Part shown: positions 25,294 through 33,693 of the stretch, piece after piece
Layout of the letters: the number at the start of each line of letters is the position of its first letter
How positions within the stretch are numbered: the first letter of the stretch is position 1
From: Mycobacterium nebraskense
GTDB taxonomy: Bacteria > Actinomycetota > Actinomycetes > Mycobacteriales > Mycobacteriaceae
DNA: 64,000 nt
Assembly: GCF_002102255.1 (NCBI RefSeq)
Contig: NZ_LQPH01000150.1
Span: 1-64,000 of the forward strand
Reading direction: 5' to 3'
Position numbers and translations under genes: made by a program
The notes under the pieces: generated by a model
What the model saw: the letters and a program-made list of their open reading frames with translations, nothing else
Told to the model about the DNA's origin: nothing
Database searches by the model: none

Positions 25294-26185
25294 CGTCCTG
25301 CCGGTCGTGACGGTAACCTACTCACCGGGCCCACACCTCGAGCGTTTCCTGGCCTCGCTGTCGCTGGCCACGGATCGCGCGGTCTGCGTGGTGATGGCCG
25401 ACAACGGCTCCACCGACGGAACCCCGGAGGCCGCCGTCGAGCGCTACCCGAACGTGCGGTTGTTTCACACCGGGGCCAACCTCGGGTATGGCACCGCCAT
25501 CAACCGCGCGGTCGCGCAGCTCGCCGAGACGCCGGAGGTCCACGACGCCTGGGTGATCGTGGCCAACCCGGACGTGCAGTGGGGTCCGGGCAGCATCGAC
25601 GCCCTGCTGGATGCGGCCACCCGCTGGCCGCGTGCCGGCGCCCTTGGCCCGCTCATCCGCGACCCCGACGGCTCGGTGTACCCGTCGGCGCGCCACCTGC
25701 CCAGCCTGGTCCGGGGCGGCATGCACGCGGTGGTCGGCCCGATCTGGAAGCGCAATCCGTGGACGGCGGCGTATCGCCAAGAGCGGCTGGAGCCCACCGA
25801 ACGTCCGGTGGGCTGGCTGTCGGGGTCGTGCCTGCTGGTCCGCCGGTCCGCGTTCGCTCAAGTCGGCGGGTTCGACGAGCGCTACTTCATGTATATGGAA
25901 GACGTCGACCTCGGAGACCGGCTCGGCCGGGCCGGCTGGCTGAGCGTCTACGTGCCGTCGGCCGAGGTGCTGCACCACAAGGGCCACTCCACCGGGGACG
26001 ACCCGGCGAGCCACCTGGCGGCGCATCATCAGAGCACCTACATGTTCCTGGCCGACCGGCATCCGGGGTGGTGGCGGGCGCCGCTGCGCTGGGCGCTGTG
26101 GGCCTCGCTGGCGCTGCGTTCCCGCCTGATGGTGCGCAGTGCGTTGCGCAGTCGGAGACGGAAACTGGCGGAAGGGCGGCGCTGA
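25286..26185 (+). CDS. wbbL: Rhamnosyltransferase WbbL (arabinogalactan linker)
   Basis: GT2 glycosyltransferase of 299 residues that adds rhamnose from dTDP-Rha to decaprenyl-PP-GlcNAc, forming the linker between peptidoglycan and arabinogalactan (Mtb Rv3265c, essential). Motifs: DNGSTDGTP, the metal-binding NPDVQWGPGS, SGSCLLVRR and the catalytic-base region MYMEDVDLGDR. A C-terminal amphipathic Arg-rich segment may bind the membrane. The GTG at 25286 gives TDVLPVVTVTYSPGPHLE, matching Mtb, and overlaps the end of rmlD; the upstream codons in the frame are within rmlD. Confidence 0.96.
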   Translation: MTDVLPVVTVTYSPGPHLERFLASLSLATDRAVCVVMADNGSTDGTPEAAVERYPNVRLFHTGANLGYGTAINRAVAQLAETPEVHDAWVIVANPDVQWGPGSIDALLDAATRWPRAGALGPLIRDPDGSVYPSARHLPSLVRGGMHAVVGPIWKRNPWTAAYRQERLEPTERPVGWLSGSCLLVRRSAFAQVGGFDERYFMYMEDVDLGDRLGRAGWLSVYVPSAEVLHHKGHSTGDDPASHLAAHHQSTYMFLADRHPGWWRAPLRWALWASLALRSRLMVRSALRSRRRKLAEGRR

Positions 26186-26186
26186 G

Positions 26187-27266
26187 ATGGCTAACCCGCA
26201 GGTCGATGCCGTGATTTTGGTCGGCGGCAAGGGCACCCGGCTGCGGCCGCTGACGCTGTCGGCGCCCAAGCCCATGCTGCCCACCGCAGGGCTGCCCTTT
26301 TTGACCCACTTGCTGTCGAGGATCGCCGCGGCGGGCATCGAGCACGTCATCCTGAGCACCTCGTATCAGGCCGCGGTGTTCGAGGCGGAGTTCGGCGACG
26401 GGTCCAAGCTGGGCCTGCAGATCGAGTACGTCACCGAGGAGCGGCCCCTGGGGACCGGCGGCGGCATCGCCAACGTCGCCGACCACCTGCGTCACGACAC
26501 CGTGATGGTGTTCAACGGCGACGTGCTCTCGGGTTCCGACCTCAGCCAGATGATCGACTTCCACCGGGCCCAGCAGTCCGACGTCACCCTGCACCTGGTG
26601 CGGGTGGGCGACCCGCGGGCCTTCGGGTGCGTGACCACCGACGAGGACGGGCGGGTCACCGCCTTCTTGGAGAAGACGCAGGACCCGCCGACGGATCAGA
26701 TCAACGCCGGCACGTATGTCTTCAAGCGCGCCATCATCGACCGGATCCCGCGCGGCCGGGAGGTGTCGGTGGAGCGCGAGGTGTTCCCGGCCCTGCTCTC
26801 CGATCCCGACGTGAAGGTGTGCGGCTACGTCGACGCCACCTACTGGCGGGACATGGGCACACCGGAAGACTTCGTGCGCGGGTCGGCGGACCTGGTGCGC
26901 GGGATCGCGCCGTCGCCGGCCCTGCACGGCCACCGCGGCGAGCAGCTGGTGCACGACGGCGCGGCGGTGTCGCCGGGCGCGGTGCTGATCGGCGGAACCG
27001 TCGTCGGGCGCGGCGCCGAGATCGGCCCCGGCGTCCGGCTGGACGGCGCGGTGATCTTCGACGGCGTCAAGGTCGAGGCCGGCAGCGTGATCGAGCGCTC
27101 GATCATCGGCTTCGGCGCGCGCATCGGCCCCCGGGCGCTGATCCGCGACGGCGTCATCGGCGACGGCGCCGACATCGGTGCGCGCTGCGAGCTGCTCCGC
27201 GGCGCCCGGGTCTGGCCCGGCGTTTCGATTCCCGACGGCGGCATCCGCTACTCGTCCGACGTCTAG
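26187..27266 (+). CDS. manB: Mannose-1-phosphate guanylyltransferase (annotated manB/rmlA2 in Mtb)
   Basis: Nucleotidyltransferase of 359 residues, identical in length to Mtb Rv3264c, which makes GDP-mannose from mannose-1-phosphate and GTP. It supplies lipomannan, PIM and protein mannosylation. The catalytic Rossmann domain begins with VGGKGTRLRPLT (11-22) and has FNGDVL near 112. The C-terminal left-handed beta-helix is a run of hexapeptide repeats (about 255-350). The start lies 1 bp after wbbL. It works with PmmA and ManA encoded about 7-10 kb away. Confidence 0.94.
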   Translation: MANPQVDAVILVGGKGTRLRPLTLSAPKPMLPTAGLPFLTHLLSRIAAAGIEHVILSTSYQAAVFEAEFGDGSKLGLQIEYVTEERPLGTGGGIANVADHLRHDTVMVFNGDVLSGSDLSQMIDFHRAQQSDVTLHLVRVGDPRAFGCVTTDEDGRVTAFLEKTQDPPTDQINAGTYVFKRAIIDRIPRGREVSVEREVFPALLSDPDVKVCGYVDATYWRDMGTPEDFVRGSADLVRGIAPSPALHGHRGEQLVHDGAAVSPGAVLIGGTVVGRGAEIGPGVRLDGAVIFDGVKVEAGSVIERSIIGFGARIGPRALIRDGVIGDGADIGARCELLRGARVWPGVSIPDGGIRYSSDV

Positions 27267-27280
27267 GGCCCGTCTCTTCG

Positions 27281-27312
27281 CATCGAGCGTCACGCCAGCG
27301 TGACGCTCGATG
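27281..27312. terminator. Bidirectional hairpin terminator between convergent manB and NUDIX genes
   Basis: CATCGAGCGTCACGC and its exact reverse complement are separated by 2 bases, giving a near-perfect 32-bp palindrome: a 14-bp stem with a 4-base loop. It lies 14 bp after the manB stop and 12 bp from the NUDIX stop. There is no U-tract, as is common in mycobacteria. A second palindrome, CACGCTAGCGTG (27321-27332), spans the NUDIX stop codon. Confidence 0.75.
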
Positions 27313-27324
27313 GCGGCCGCCACG

Positions 27325-27882
27325 CTAGCGTGTCCCCCGCAAGCGGGCGGTGCCCCCAGCTCGGGACACCAAATAGGCCAAGGCGTGGTCGGTGCCGTCC
27401 GGCAACGCGTCGGCCGGCCACCACCGCAAGTCCTCCGACTCGTCGCTGATCGCGATCTGCGCACCGGCCGGCGCGTGCGCCACGAACTGCAGATCCAGGT
27501 GGCGGGTGGGTACGCCCAACGAGCAGGTGACCGGGTGGACGTGCACGGCGGCCAGCTCGGGCTCGATGCGCAACCCGTCGACGCCGGACTCCTCCGTGGC
27601 CTCGCGCAGCGCGGCGGCGACGACGTCGGCGTCGTCCTCGTCGCAGTGGCCGCCCAGCTGCACCCAGCGGCCCAAGCGGGGATGCAACGTCAGCAGTACC
27701 CGGTCGCCTGTGTGGTCGAGCACCAGCGCCGAGGCGGTGACGTGCCCCGGCACGCACTCGCGCCGACACGCGTCGGGACGGGCCAGCACGAACGCCAGGA
27801 CCGCGTGCCGCAACGAATCCTGCGCGTCGTCGGGGGCCTGCCAGTCGGACAAGAGCGAGATCGCCGACTCACGGACGCTCAC
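27325..27882 (-). CDS. NUDIX hydrolase
   Basis: A 185-residue NUDIX-superfamily hydrolase. The box is seen as GGHCDEDDADVV...REATEESGV; the catalytic REAxEExG half is intact and the first half is diverged. Substrate is unknown; NUDIX enzymes cleave nucleoside diphosphates linked to other groups. An N-terminal helical extension of about 45 residues precedes the fold. The GTG at 27882 overlaps the mamA stop (GTGA), so it is coupled to the DNA methyltransferase. I recall no such gene next to Mtb Rv3263. Its last codons are made of the dispersed repeat at 27333-27358. Confidence 0.88.
   Translation of the reverse strand: MSVRESAISLLSDWQAPDDAQDSLRHAVLAFVLARPDACRRECVPGHVTASALVLDHTGDRVLLTLHPRLGRWVQLGGHCDEDDADVVAAALREATEESGVDGLRIEPELAAVHVHPVTCSLGVPTRHLDLQFVAHAPAGAQIAISDESEDLRWWPADALPDGTDHALAYLVSRAGGTARLRGTR
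27333..27358. repeat. 26-bp dispersed repeat, copy 1
   Basis: Matches 37457-37482 at 24 of 26 positions. The core is CCCGC-AA-GCGGG (5-bp stem) followed by GGTGCCCCCA. It lies inside the final codons of the minus-strand NUDIX gene. Confidence 0.6.
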
Positions 27883-29453
27883 CGGGAACCCCGCCGTTTC
27901 CGGCGATCCCGCAGCGAGACCCAGGCCGCGCGGCATTGCGCCACCGTCTCGGGTCCCAGCCCCAGCCCGTCGATCAGGACTCGGCGGTCGACGAGATCGA
28001 GCGCCTTCTCGATCTCGTTGGCCTTCAACAGCAGGTCGACGTCGCAGGCGAGCTCGGCGCCGGCGAGCGCCGGTGGGGGAATGGGCAGCTGCTCGGCTTC
28101 GCGGGGTTCCAGCTCCAAGATGCCCCCGCCGTAACTGCGGCCGATGATCTCGGCGAAGGCGAACGTCACGCTGTTGTGGAACACCGCGGCCAGCGCCGTC
28201 GCGTCGACACCGGCGGCCAGCCGGACCCGGTGCACCGTGTCGGTGCTCGTCGCCGCGGCGGCGTTGACGGTCAGCCGCGGCGCCAAATGGATCTGGCGCA
28301 ACATGAACAGGTCGGGGATCCACAGCGACGGCGTGCCCCACCACGGCTTGCGGATCGAGCACTTGTAGCCCTGGTCCACGCCGGCGGACTCACCGGCGTC
28401 GATGTGCGCGAGTAGGGCGGGGTCGACAGGGTCGCGCGGCGCGTTGAGCAGCCAGCCGCGGCGCCCGGCGGCGACATCGCTTGCCCGGCAATCGCTGTCA
28501 TAGACCAGTCCGGACAGCTGCGCGCTGCGCGAGACGAGTGGGACACAGTGGGGCAGCAGCCCGAGTTCGCGGGCCTGCACATCGGTGAAGGTGAAGAAGC
28601 TGTTGCGGCCCGTCACGATGCCCACGTCCACGTCGGCGACCGACCCTAGCCGGGTCATGGCCGTCGACCCCTTGAGCTTTCGCAGCAGCCGGATCGCGGC
28701 CGGGTCCAGAAAGTACTTGGTCCACTTCTCGTTCTCGTGCAGCAGCGTGGGCGCCCAGGCGGCGTCCAGGTCCGCCCGCGCGAGCGAATCGGCGTCGGCG
28801 AGGTGGACCGTGCGGATCCGGGCCGGCACGGCGCCGGCGACCCCGCAGAACAAGACGACCTCCTGCAGGATGCCGTCGAACACCAATCGCTCGAACGTCA
28901 ACAGCGTGATGTCACTGAATCGGCCCAGCAGGAACTCGCGCAGCTGTGCGGCATAGGTGACCTGGAGCAGCTCGGCGGGAAGAACCAACCCCACCCGGCC
29001 GCCATCGCGCACCAAGATCGAGCTCGCCACCACGAAGGGAACCCAGGCGTTGGTCAGCCGGGTGGGCCGCAGACCCGCGCGCCGCATCAGTTCCAGCGCG
29101 GGGTCGCGCTGCTCGGACGCCCAGTTGCCGAACCGGATGTAGGGCGGATTCCCCGCGACCCCGTCCCAGCCGCCGGGCTCGGTGGTGGCGAGCCAGGTGA
29201 ACAGGTCGGCGGCGTCGACGGGCGCGAATTCCCGTGACTTGGCGGCCTCCTCGGCGACGAGCTCGACGCCGTGGACCCGACCGCCGAGGGCGGCCAGCTC
29301 GCGCAGGATCGCGCCGTCGCCGCAGGAGGGTTCCACGATGCGGGGTCCGGCCTCGCGAACCCACCGGGCCAGGAATCGGGCCACGGGCGTCGGCGTGTAG
29401 TAGCCGCCGCGGGCCTTGTCGGCGGACGCCACCGCCTTGCCCGCGAACCTCAT
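27879..29453 (-). CDS. mamA: Orphan N6-adenine DNA methyltransferase MamA-like
   Basis: A 524-residue adenine DNA methyltransferase, counterpart of Mtb Rv3263 (MamA), which methylates CTGGAG and tunes promoters whose -10 regions overlap that site. SAM-binding motif I is EPSCGDG (41-47) and the catalytic motif is NPPY (102-105). The order (SAM site before NPPY) places it in the gamma class. The C-terminal half holds a target-recognition region. No restriction endonuclease gene is nearby, so it is an orphan methyltransferase. It is followed by a coupled NUDIX gene and lies 28 bp downstream of fbiB, so it may be read through from fbiAB. Confidence 0.9.
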   Translation of the reverse strand: MRFAGKAVASADKARGGYYTPTPVARFLARWVREAGPRIVEPSCGDGAILRELAALGGRVHGVELVAEEAAKSREFAPVDAADLFTWLATTEPGGWDGVAGNPPYIRFGNWASEQRDPALELMRRAGLRPTRLTNAWVPFVVASSILVRDGGRVGLVLPAELLQVTYAAQLREFLLGRFSDITLLTFERLVFDGILQEVVLFCGVAGAVPARIRTVHLADADSLARADLDAAWAPTLLHENEKWTKYFLDPAAIRLLRKLKGSTAMTRLGSVADVDVGIVTGRNSFFTFTDVQARELGLLPHCVPLVSRSAQLSGLVYDSDCRASDVAAGRRGWLLNAPRDPVDPALLAHIDAGESAGVDQGYKCSIRKPWWGTPSLWIPDLFMLRQIHLAPRLTVNAAAATSTDTVHRVRLAAGVDATALAAVFHNSVTFAFAEIIGRSYGGGILELEPREAEQLPIPPPALAGAELACDVDLLLKANEIEKALDLVDRRVLIDGLGLGPETVAQCRAAWVSLRDRRKRRGSR

Positions 29454-29481
29454 GGGCTTAAGTATCTCCGAAAGGCGCGGC

Positions 29482-30822
29482 TCACTTGCGGATCAACAAA
29501 TCCCCGGCATCCGCCGGGTCGCGGGGCCCGGCGGGTTCCTCGGGGTAGCCGATCGCGATCGCGCCCAACGGCTCCCAATCGCCGGGCAATTCGAGTTCGG
29601 CGCGCACCAGGTCGGCGGCGAAGATCGTCGAGCCGATCCAGCAACTGCCCACCCCCCGCACCGCCAAAGCGACCAACAGGGCCTGCACGGCCGCCCCGAC
29701 CGCGACGGTGAACATGGTGTGCTCGGCGTCGGTGCGGGCGGCGTCGGGATAGGAGTGCGCGCCGTCGGGAACCAGCATCGGGATGACGACCTCGGGTGCG
29801 TCGTAAAGGACCTGGCCGCGCGCCACCCGGCGGTCTATCGCGTCGGCGGGCCGGCCGTCACCGGCGAGGTCGGACCGCCACTTGTCTTTCATGCGGTCCA
29901 GCATCCGCAGCCGGACGTCGTGAGCCTGCAGCCAGACGAACCGGACCGGGCGGGTGTGGTGCGGGGCCGGGGCCGTCAGCGCCTCGGCGACGGCGGCTTC
30001 GATCAGCTCGGGGGCGACCGGCTCGGCGCTGAACCGGCGCACCGATCGGCGCAACAGCTGGGCTTGCCGGCGCCCCATGTCGAGGGCCTCGGCGGTGCCG
30101 AGCCAGAACAGGTCCTCCTCGCCGGGCCGCAACAGTTGCCGGGCCGTCGAGCCGTCGTCGGCCACCGCAAGGCCGCGCACCACGGCCACCGGCATGGCGG
30201 TCAGTTTGCCCTTCACCAGATCGGCCGCCGCCGCGACCTCGTCGGCGACCGCGATCTCGGTGACCACCAGCTCGTTGCCGTGCCGGTCGACGGCCCCCGA
30301 ATAGCCGTGCAGCACAGCCAGACCGGCCGAGCCCACCGCGGCGTCGATCTGGCCGGTGCGCCAGGCGCGGCCCATCGTGTCGGTGATGACCACGGCGACG
30401 TCGACGCCGAGGCGTTCGCGCAGCCCGGCGCGCAGCGCCGCGGCGCTGCCGTCCGGGTCGACCGGCAGCAGCGCCAGTTCGTCGCGGCCCACGTTGGACC
30501 CGTCCACGCCCGCGGCGGCCTGAATCAAACCGATGCGGTTCTCGGTGATCAGGGTGCGGCCCTTGCGCGCCAGCACGCGCACCGCCTCGGCGTCGATCAG
30601 CTTGCGCCGGAGTTGGTCGCGCTCCTCGGCGTCCTGCGGCGCCGGCACCAGCCGGCCCTCGCACTTGGACACCACCTTGCTGGTCACCACAACGACGTCG
30701 CGATCGCGCAGCCAGGGTGCGGCCGCGGCCAGCGCCGCGCTCAGGTCGTCGCCGGGCCGGAATTCGGGTAGCCCGGCGACGGGCAGGATTTCGATCGCCG
30801 CCCCGGTGCCATGTTCGGTCAC
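29482..30822 (-). CDS. fbiB: Coenzyme F420 biosynthesis protein FbiB
   Basis: Bifunctional F420 enzyme of 446 residues (Mtb FbiB 448). The N-terminal CofE-like domain (about 1-245) is a GTP-dependent gamma-glutamyl ligase that adds the glutamate tail (VVVTSKVVSKCEGR, ITDTMGRAWRTGQ). The C-terminal nitroreductase-like domain (about 250-446) binds FMN and reduces dehydro-F420-0 (RRSVRRF, VGAAVQALLVALAVRGVGSCWIG region). The GTG at 30822 overlaps the fbiA stop (GTGA), so the pair is coupled; the longer frame upstream is inside fbiA. Confidence 0.97.
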   Translation of the reverse strand: MTEHGTGAAIEILPVAGLPEFRPGDDLSAALAAAAPWLRDRDVVVVTSKVVSKCEGRLVPAPQDAEERDQLRRKLIDAEAVRVLARKGRTLITENRIGLIQAAAGVDGSNVGRDELALLPVDPDGSAAALRAGLRERLGVDVAVVITDTMGRAWRTGQIDAAVGSAGLAVLHGYSGAVDRHGNELVVTEIAVADEVAAAADLVKGKLTAMPVAVVRGLAVADDGSTARQLLRPGEEDLFWLGTAEALDMGRRQAQLLRRSVRRFSAEPVAPELIEAAVAEALTAPAPHHTRPVRFVWLQAHDVRLRMLDRMKDKWRSDLAGDGRPADAIDRRVARGQVLYDAPEVVIPMLVPDGAHSYPDAARTDAEHTMFTVAVGAAVQALLVALAVRGVGSCWIGSTIFAADLVRAELELPGDWEPLGAIAIGYPEEPAGPRDPADAGDLLIRK

Positions 30823-31820
30823 GGGTTCACACCCGCAAGGTCGAGCCCGGCGCGGACCATCTCGGCCGTCGCCTTGGGGTCGGTCATCAACAGCGGCACC
30901 GCGTCCACGGCGACGCCCTCGATGTCGGCGTGATCGCCCTCGTGCACCAGCCAGCAATCCAGAATCCCGGTACCACGGCGCGCCCCGTAGTGCCGGCCGA
31001 CCGCCTCTGCGGTGGATTCGACCCCGACCACCGACAGGCACGCATCGGCCATGCCGCGCAATGGTTTTCCGCCGATGATCGGTGAGTAGCCGACGATCGG
31101 AGCGGTCGCCGACCGCAACGCGGCGCGAATACCGGGGATGGCCAGGATGGCGCCGACGCTCACCACCGGGTTGGACGGCGCCAGCAGGATGACGTCGGCG
31201 TCGGCGATGGCCGCGACAGCTTCACTTGTGGCGGTGGCCTTTTCGGCGCCGACGAAAGCGAAGCTGTGCGTGGGCACGTCGGCCCGGTAGCGCACCCACC
31301 ACTCCTGGAAGTGGATAGCCCGGCGGCTGCCGTCGTCCGGATCGGTGATCACCACGTGCGTCTCGCAGCGGTCGTCGCTCGCCGGCAGCAATCGGGCGCC
31401 GGGTTGCCAGCGGTCACACAGCGCCGTGGTGATCTGGGACAGCGGGTAGCCCGCGTTCAGCATCTGGGTGCGCACCAGGTGGGTGGCGATATCCCGGTCA
31501 CCGAGTCCGAACCAGTCCGGCTGCACGCCGTAGCGCGCCAATTCCTCTTTGGCGTGCCAGGTTTCGTCGCGGTGACCCCACCCTCGCTCCGGGTCTACGC
31601 CTCCACCTAAGGTGTACATGCAGGTGTCCAAATCCGGGCAGACCCGCAGTCCATGAATCCAAGCGTCGTCGCCGATGTTGACGATTGCGCTAAGTTCGTG
31701 GTTGCCGGCTCCCGCATCTGGGTGCTGTTGCGTTTCGAACTGACCCAGCCCGAGCAACTGTTGAGTCCCCAGCAGGAAGCGGGCGCCGCCAACCCCACCG
31801 ACAAGAACGGTGACCTTCAC
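30819..31820 (-). CDS. fbiA: 2-phospho-L-lactate/PEP transferase FbiA (F420 biosynthesis)
   Basis: CofD-family transferase of 333 residues that joins the enolpyruvyl- or lactyl-phosphate moiety to Fo, giving (dehydro-)F420-0, the substrate of FbiB. Signatures are VGGVGGARFLLG at the N-terminus, GDDAWIHGLRVCPDLDTCMYTLGG near 50-75, and LAPSNPVVSVGAIL near 215. Start is the GTG at 31820; no Shine-Dalgarno is visible, so the mRNA may be leaderless. It is divergent from whiB2 over a 325-bp spacer. Confidence 0.97.
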   Translation of the reverse strand: MKVTVLVGGVGGARFLLGTQQLLGLGQFETQQHPDAGAGNHELSAIVNIGDDAWIHGLRVCPDLDTCMYTLGGGVDPERGWGHRDETWHAKEELARYGVQPDWFGLGDRDIATHLVRTQMLNAGYPLSQITTALCDRWQPGARLLPASDDRCETHVVITDPDDGSRRAIHFQEWWVRYRADVPTHSFAFVGAEKATATSEAVAAIADADVILLAPSNPVVSVGAILAIPGIRAALRSATAPIVGYSPIIGGKPLRGMADACLSVVGVESTAEAVGRHYGARRGTGILDCWLVHEGDHADIEGVAVDAVPLLMTDPKATAEMVRAGLDLAGVNP

Positions 31821-32145
31821 GTGGACGACAGTACTGCCCGACGACTGCTTGATGGCGGGCTCGTTACGCGGCCCCTAAGCCTAGTCGTGGACAGTGTGAT
31901 CGACACGCCGAATGCGCAAAACAACGGAAACGCCGTAATTCGGTCACGAGATGGTATGGAAATGGGCCGTAGTGCTTGACCCGGCAGATTAACCCGTGTC
32001 TAATCACAACAGTGTCATTTCCCGGTTGGCCGGCCGGTTCCGGTGTCGCAGACCGAGATTCGATCACTTGTTCGAATTGTCGGTACACATCAGAAAAGTG
32101 GGAACCACTCACTCTCTCAATCAAACTGAGGAGGCGGACGACCGT
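31821..32145 (+). promoter_or_regulatory. whiB2: whiB2 promoter and long leader; divergent from fbiA
   Basis: Intergenic region of 325 bp. A strong housekeeping-type promoter faces whiB2: -35 TTGACC (31976-31981), a 17-bp spacer, -10 TCTAAT (31999-32004). The transcript would start near 32012 and carry a leader of about 135 nt. GAGGAGG stands at 32128-32134. The fbiA promoter must lie in the left part; I see no clear motif there. Confidence 0.65.
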
Positions 32146-32511
32146 ATGTCTTACGAACATCTTCGAGGAGTCATGGCGAGCACGCCGCACACCCCTATCG
32201 GCTCAGCGCCGGTCCGACCCGCTCGGCCGCACCTGACCGTGGTTCCCGATGCGCCAGTCGCATTCGAGCCCGAGCCGATGCTGGCGCCCGTCGCGGACCA
32301 GTGGCAGGACCGGGCGCTGTGCGCCCAAACCGATCCCGAGGCCTTCTTCCCGGAGAAGGGCGGCTCCACCCGCGAGGCGAAGAAGATCTGCCTGGGGTGC
32401 GAGGTACGTCATGAGTGCCTGGAGTACGCCCTGGAGCATGACGAGCGCTTCGGCATTTGGGGCGGTCTCTCCGAGCGCGAGCGCCGCCGCCTCAAGCGCG
32501 GCATCATCTAA
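32146..32511 (+). CDS. whiB2: WhiB2 iron-sulfur regulator
   Basis: Wbl-family Fe-S transcription factor needed for septation and cell division (the WhmD/WhiB2 type). The 121-residue protein has the four cluster cysteines Cys59, Cys82, Cys85 and Cys91, the GIWGG turn and the basic C-terminus RERRRLKRGII. Wbl proteins act with the primary sigma factor. The start ATG at 32146 gives MSYEHLRGVMAS, a common family start, with GAGGAGG about 11 bases upstream. An internal ATG at residue 10, or the short 89-residue form annotated in Mtb, are alternatives. The N-terminal 50 residues are Pro-rich and probably disordered. Confidence 0.96.
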   Translation: MSYEHLRGVMASTPHTPIGSAPVRPARPHLTVVPDAPVAFEPEPMLAPVADQWQDRALCAQTDPEAFFPEKGGSTREAKKICLGCEVRHECLEYALEHDERFGIWGGLSERERRRLKRGII

Positions 32512-32526
32512 CGCCGCGGCACAACG

Positions 32527-33057
32527 TTATTCGTCATCGATCGTCGGGTCGATGACCGACGGCTCGACATCGAGGTAGATGGCCACCTGGGCCACCAATA
32601 TTTCGTGCAGCAAATCACCGAGCTCGACGGTGTCCTTGGCCCGTCGCTCAATCGGCTTGCGGAACAAGACAATTCGCGCCCGCGTGGCGTTGCCGCGGAC
32701 GTCGACGCCGGCCGGGATCAATCGCGCCAGCGGGATCGGCCCGTCGGCGATGACCTCCGGCGGCCACTGCACGCTGTCGGGATCCTTGGCCGCGATGCGC
32801 GGAATCTCATCGACCGCCACGTCGAGCTCGGCGAGGCGGGCCTGCCAATGCCGCTCGATCGGTTCGTAGGCCTCCAGCACCGCCATGTCGAACCGCTCGG
32901 CCCGGCTGCGCCACCCGGGCACCGTCGGCGGCAGCAGCGGACCGCGCACATCGCGGCCCCGCCGGGAGGACCGATGGGAAGCGAATCGGCCCTGGGACCG
33001 ATCTCTCCGCGGGGAGCTGCGCGAATCGCCCACGCGCCGATGGTAACGGTTGGACAT
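32527..33057 (-). CDS. Zincin-like metallopeptidase family protein (Rv3259), motif incomplete
   Basis: A 176-residue protein with a very basic Arg/Ser-rich N-terminus (about 1-45) and a C-terminal domain of the acid metallopeptidase-like zincin family. The expected HExxH reads HEILV within DLLHEILVAQVAIYLDVEP, so the second histidine is missing and the protein may not be a peptidase. I recall the same loss in Mtb Rv3259. ATG at 33057 is the likely start, although no good ribosome-binding site is seen; the frame continues upstream into the region of the divergent gene. It converges on whiB2 with 15 bp between stops. Confidence 0.78.
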   Translation of the reverse strand: MSNRYHRRVGDSRSSPRRDRSQGRFASHRSSRRGRDVRGPLLPPTVPGWRSRAERFDMAVLEAYEPIERHWQARLAELDVAVDEIPRIAAKDPDSVQWPPEVIADGPIPLARLIPAGVDVRGNATRARIVLFRKPIERRAKDTVELGDLLHEILVAQVAIYLDVEPSVIDPTIDDE

Positions 33058-33122
33058 CGGGGGCCGACCGATTGCGCGTGTCCGGCGCTTCACCGGCGTT
33101 TCCGCACGATAGCCTTTCGCTC

Positions 33123-33581
33123 GTGAACGTTCCCCGTCGCTGTTGCCGGCCCGGGTGTCCGCACTACGCCGTGGCGACCTTGACGTTCGTCTACTCGGAC
33201 TCGACGGCAGTGGTGGGACCACTCGCGACCGCGCGGGAACCGCATTCGTGGGACCTGTGCGTCGGCCATGCCGGCCGGATCACCGCACCCCGCGGGTGGG
33301 ATCTCGTGCGCCACGCCGGTCCCCTCCGTTCTGAGCCCACCCACCCTGACGAGGACGACCTGGTCGCCCTGGCCGACGCGGTGCGCGAAGGCGGCCCCGG
33401 CGAGCGCGCCGTGCCTTACGGCGGCACCGGCGCGCCCCGAAATGGCTTTGATGGCTTCGCCGACCCGCACATTCATCACGGCGGGGCCACCGCGCCCAGC
33501 AGTAGTGTGCTCGCGCCGCCGGAGCATCGGTCCGGCCGGCGCCGCGGGCATCTGCGGGTGTTGCCCGACCCCGGTGACTAG
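33123..33581 (+). CDS. DUF3499 family protein (Rv3258c)
   Basis: A 152-residue actinobacterial conserved protein. Its N-terminal half holds family features: CCRPGCPHYAVATLTFVY, VVGPLATAREPHSWDLCVGHAGRIT and APRGWDLVRH. The Cys/His pattern (CC, C, C, H) may bind a metal. The C-terminal 50 residues are Gly/His-rich and variable. The GTG at 33123 starts it; it is divergent from the Rv3259-like gene and stands 112 bp before pmmA. Function unknown. Confidence 0.83.
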   Translation: MNVPRRCCRPGCPHYAVATLTFVYSDSTAVVGPLATAREPHSWDLCVGHAGRITAPRGWDLVRHAGPLRSEPTHPDEDDLVALADAVREGGPGERAVPYGGTGAPRNGFDGFADPHIHHGGATAPSSSVLAPPEHRSGRRRGHLRVLPDPGD

Positions 33582-33693
33582 CCGTTCCGGCGTCGCACGC
33601 AACCCCCGCGCACCGCTGCGGTCCCGTGTTTCCCGGGGGCCGATAGGCTGACGGCCAAGAGGCTAGAAATCGATGGCGTCAGGAGGCCCCCGC

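Noticed and set aside
27325..28362. 345-codon form of the NUDIX gene
   Set aside because: Its first 160 codons overlap mamA out of frame; the GTG at 27882 coupled to the mamA stop gives the conserved protein.
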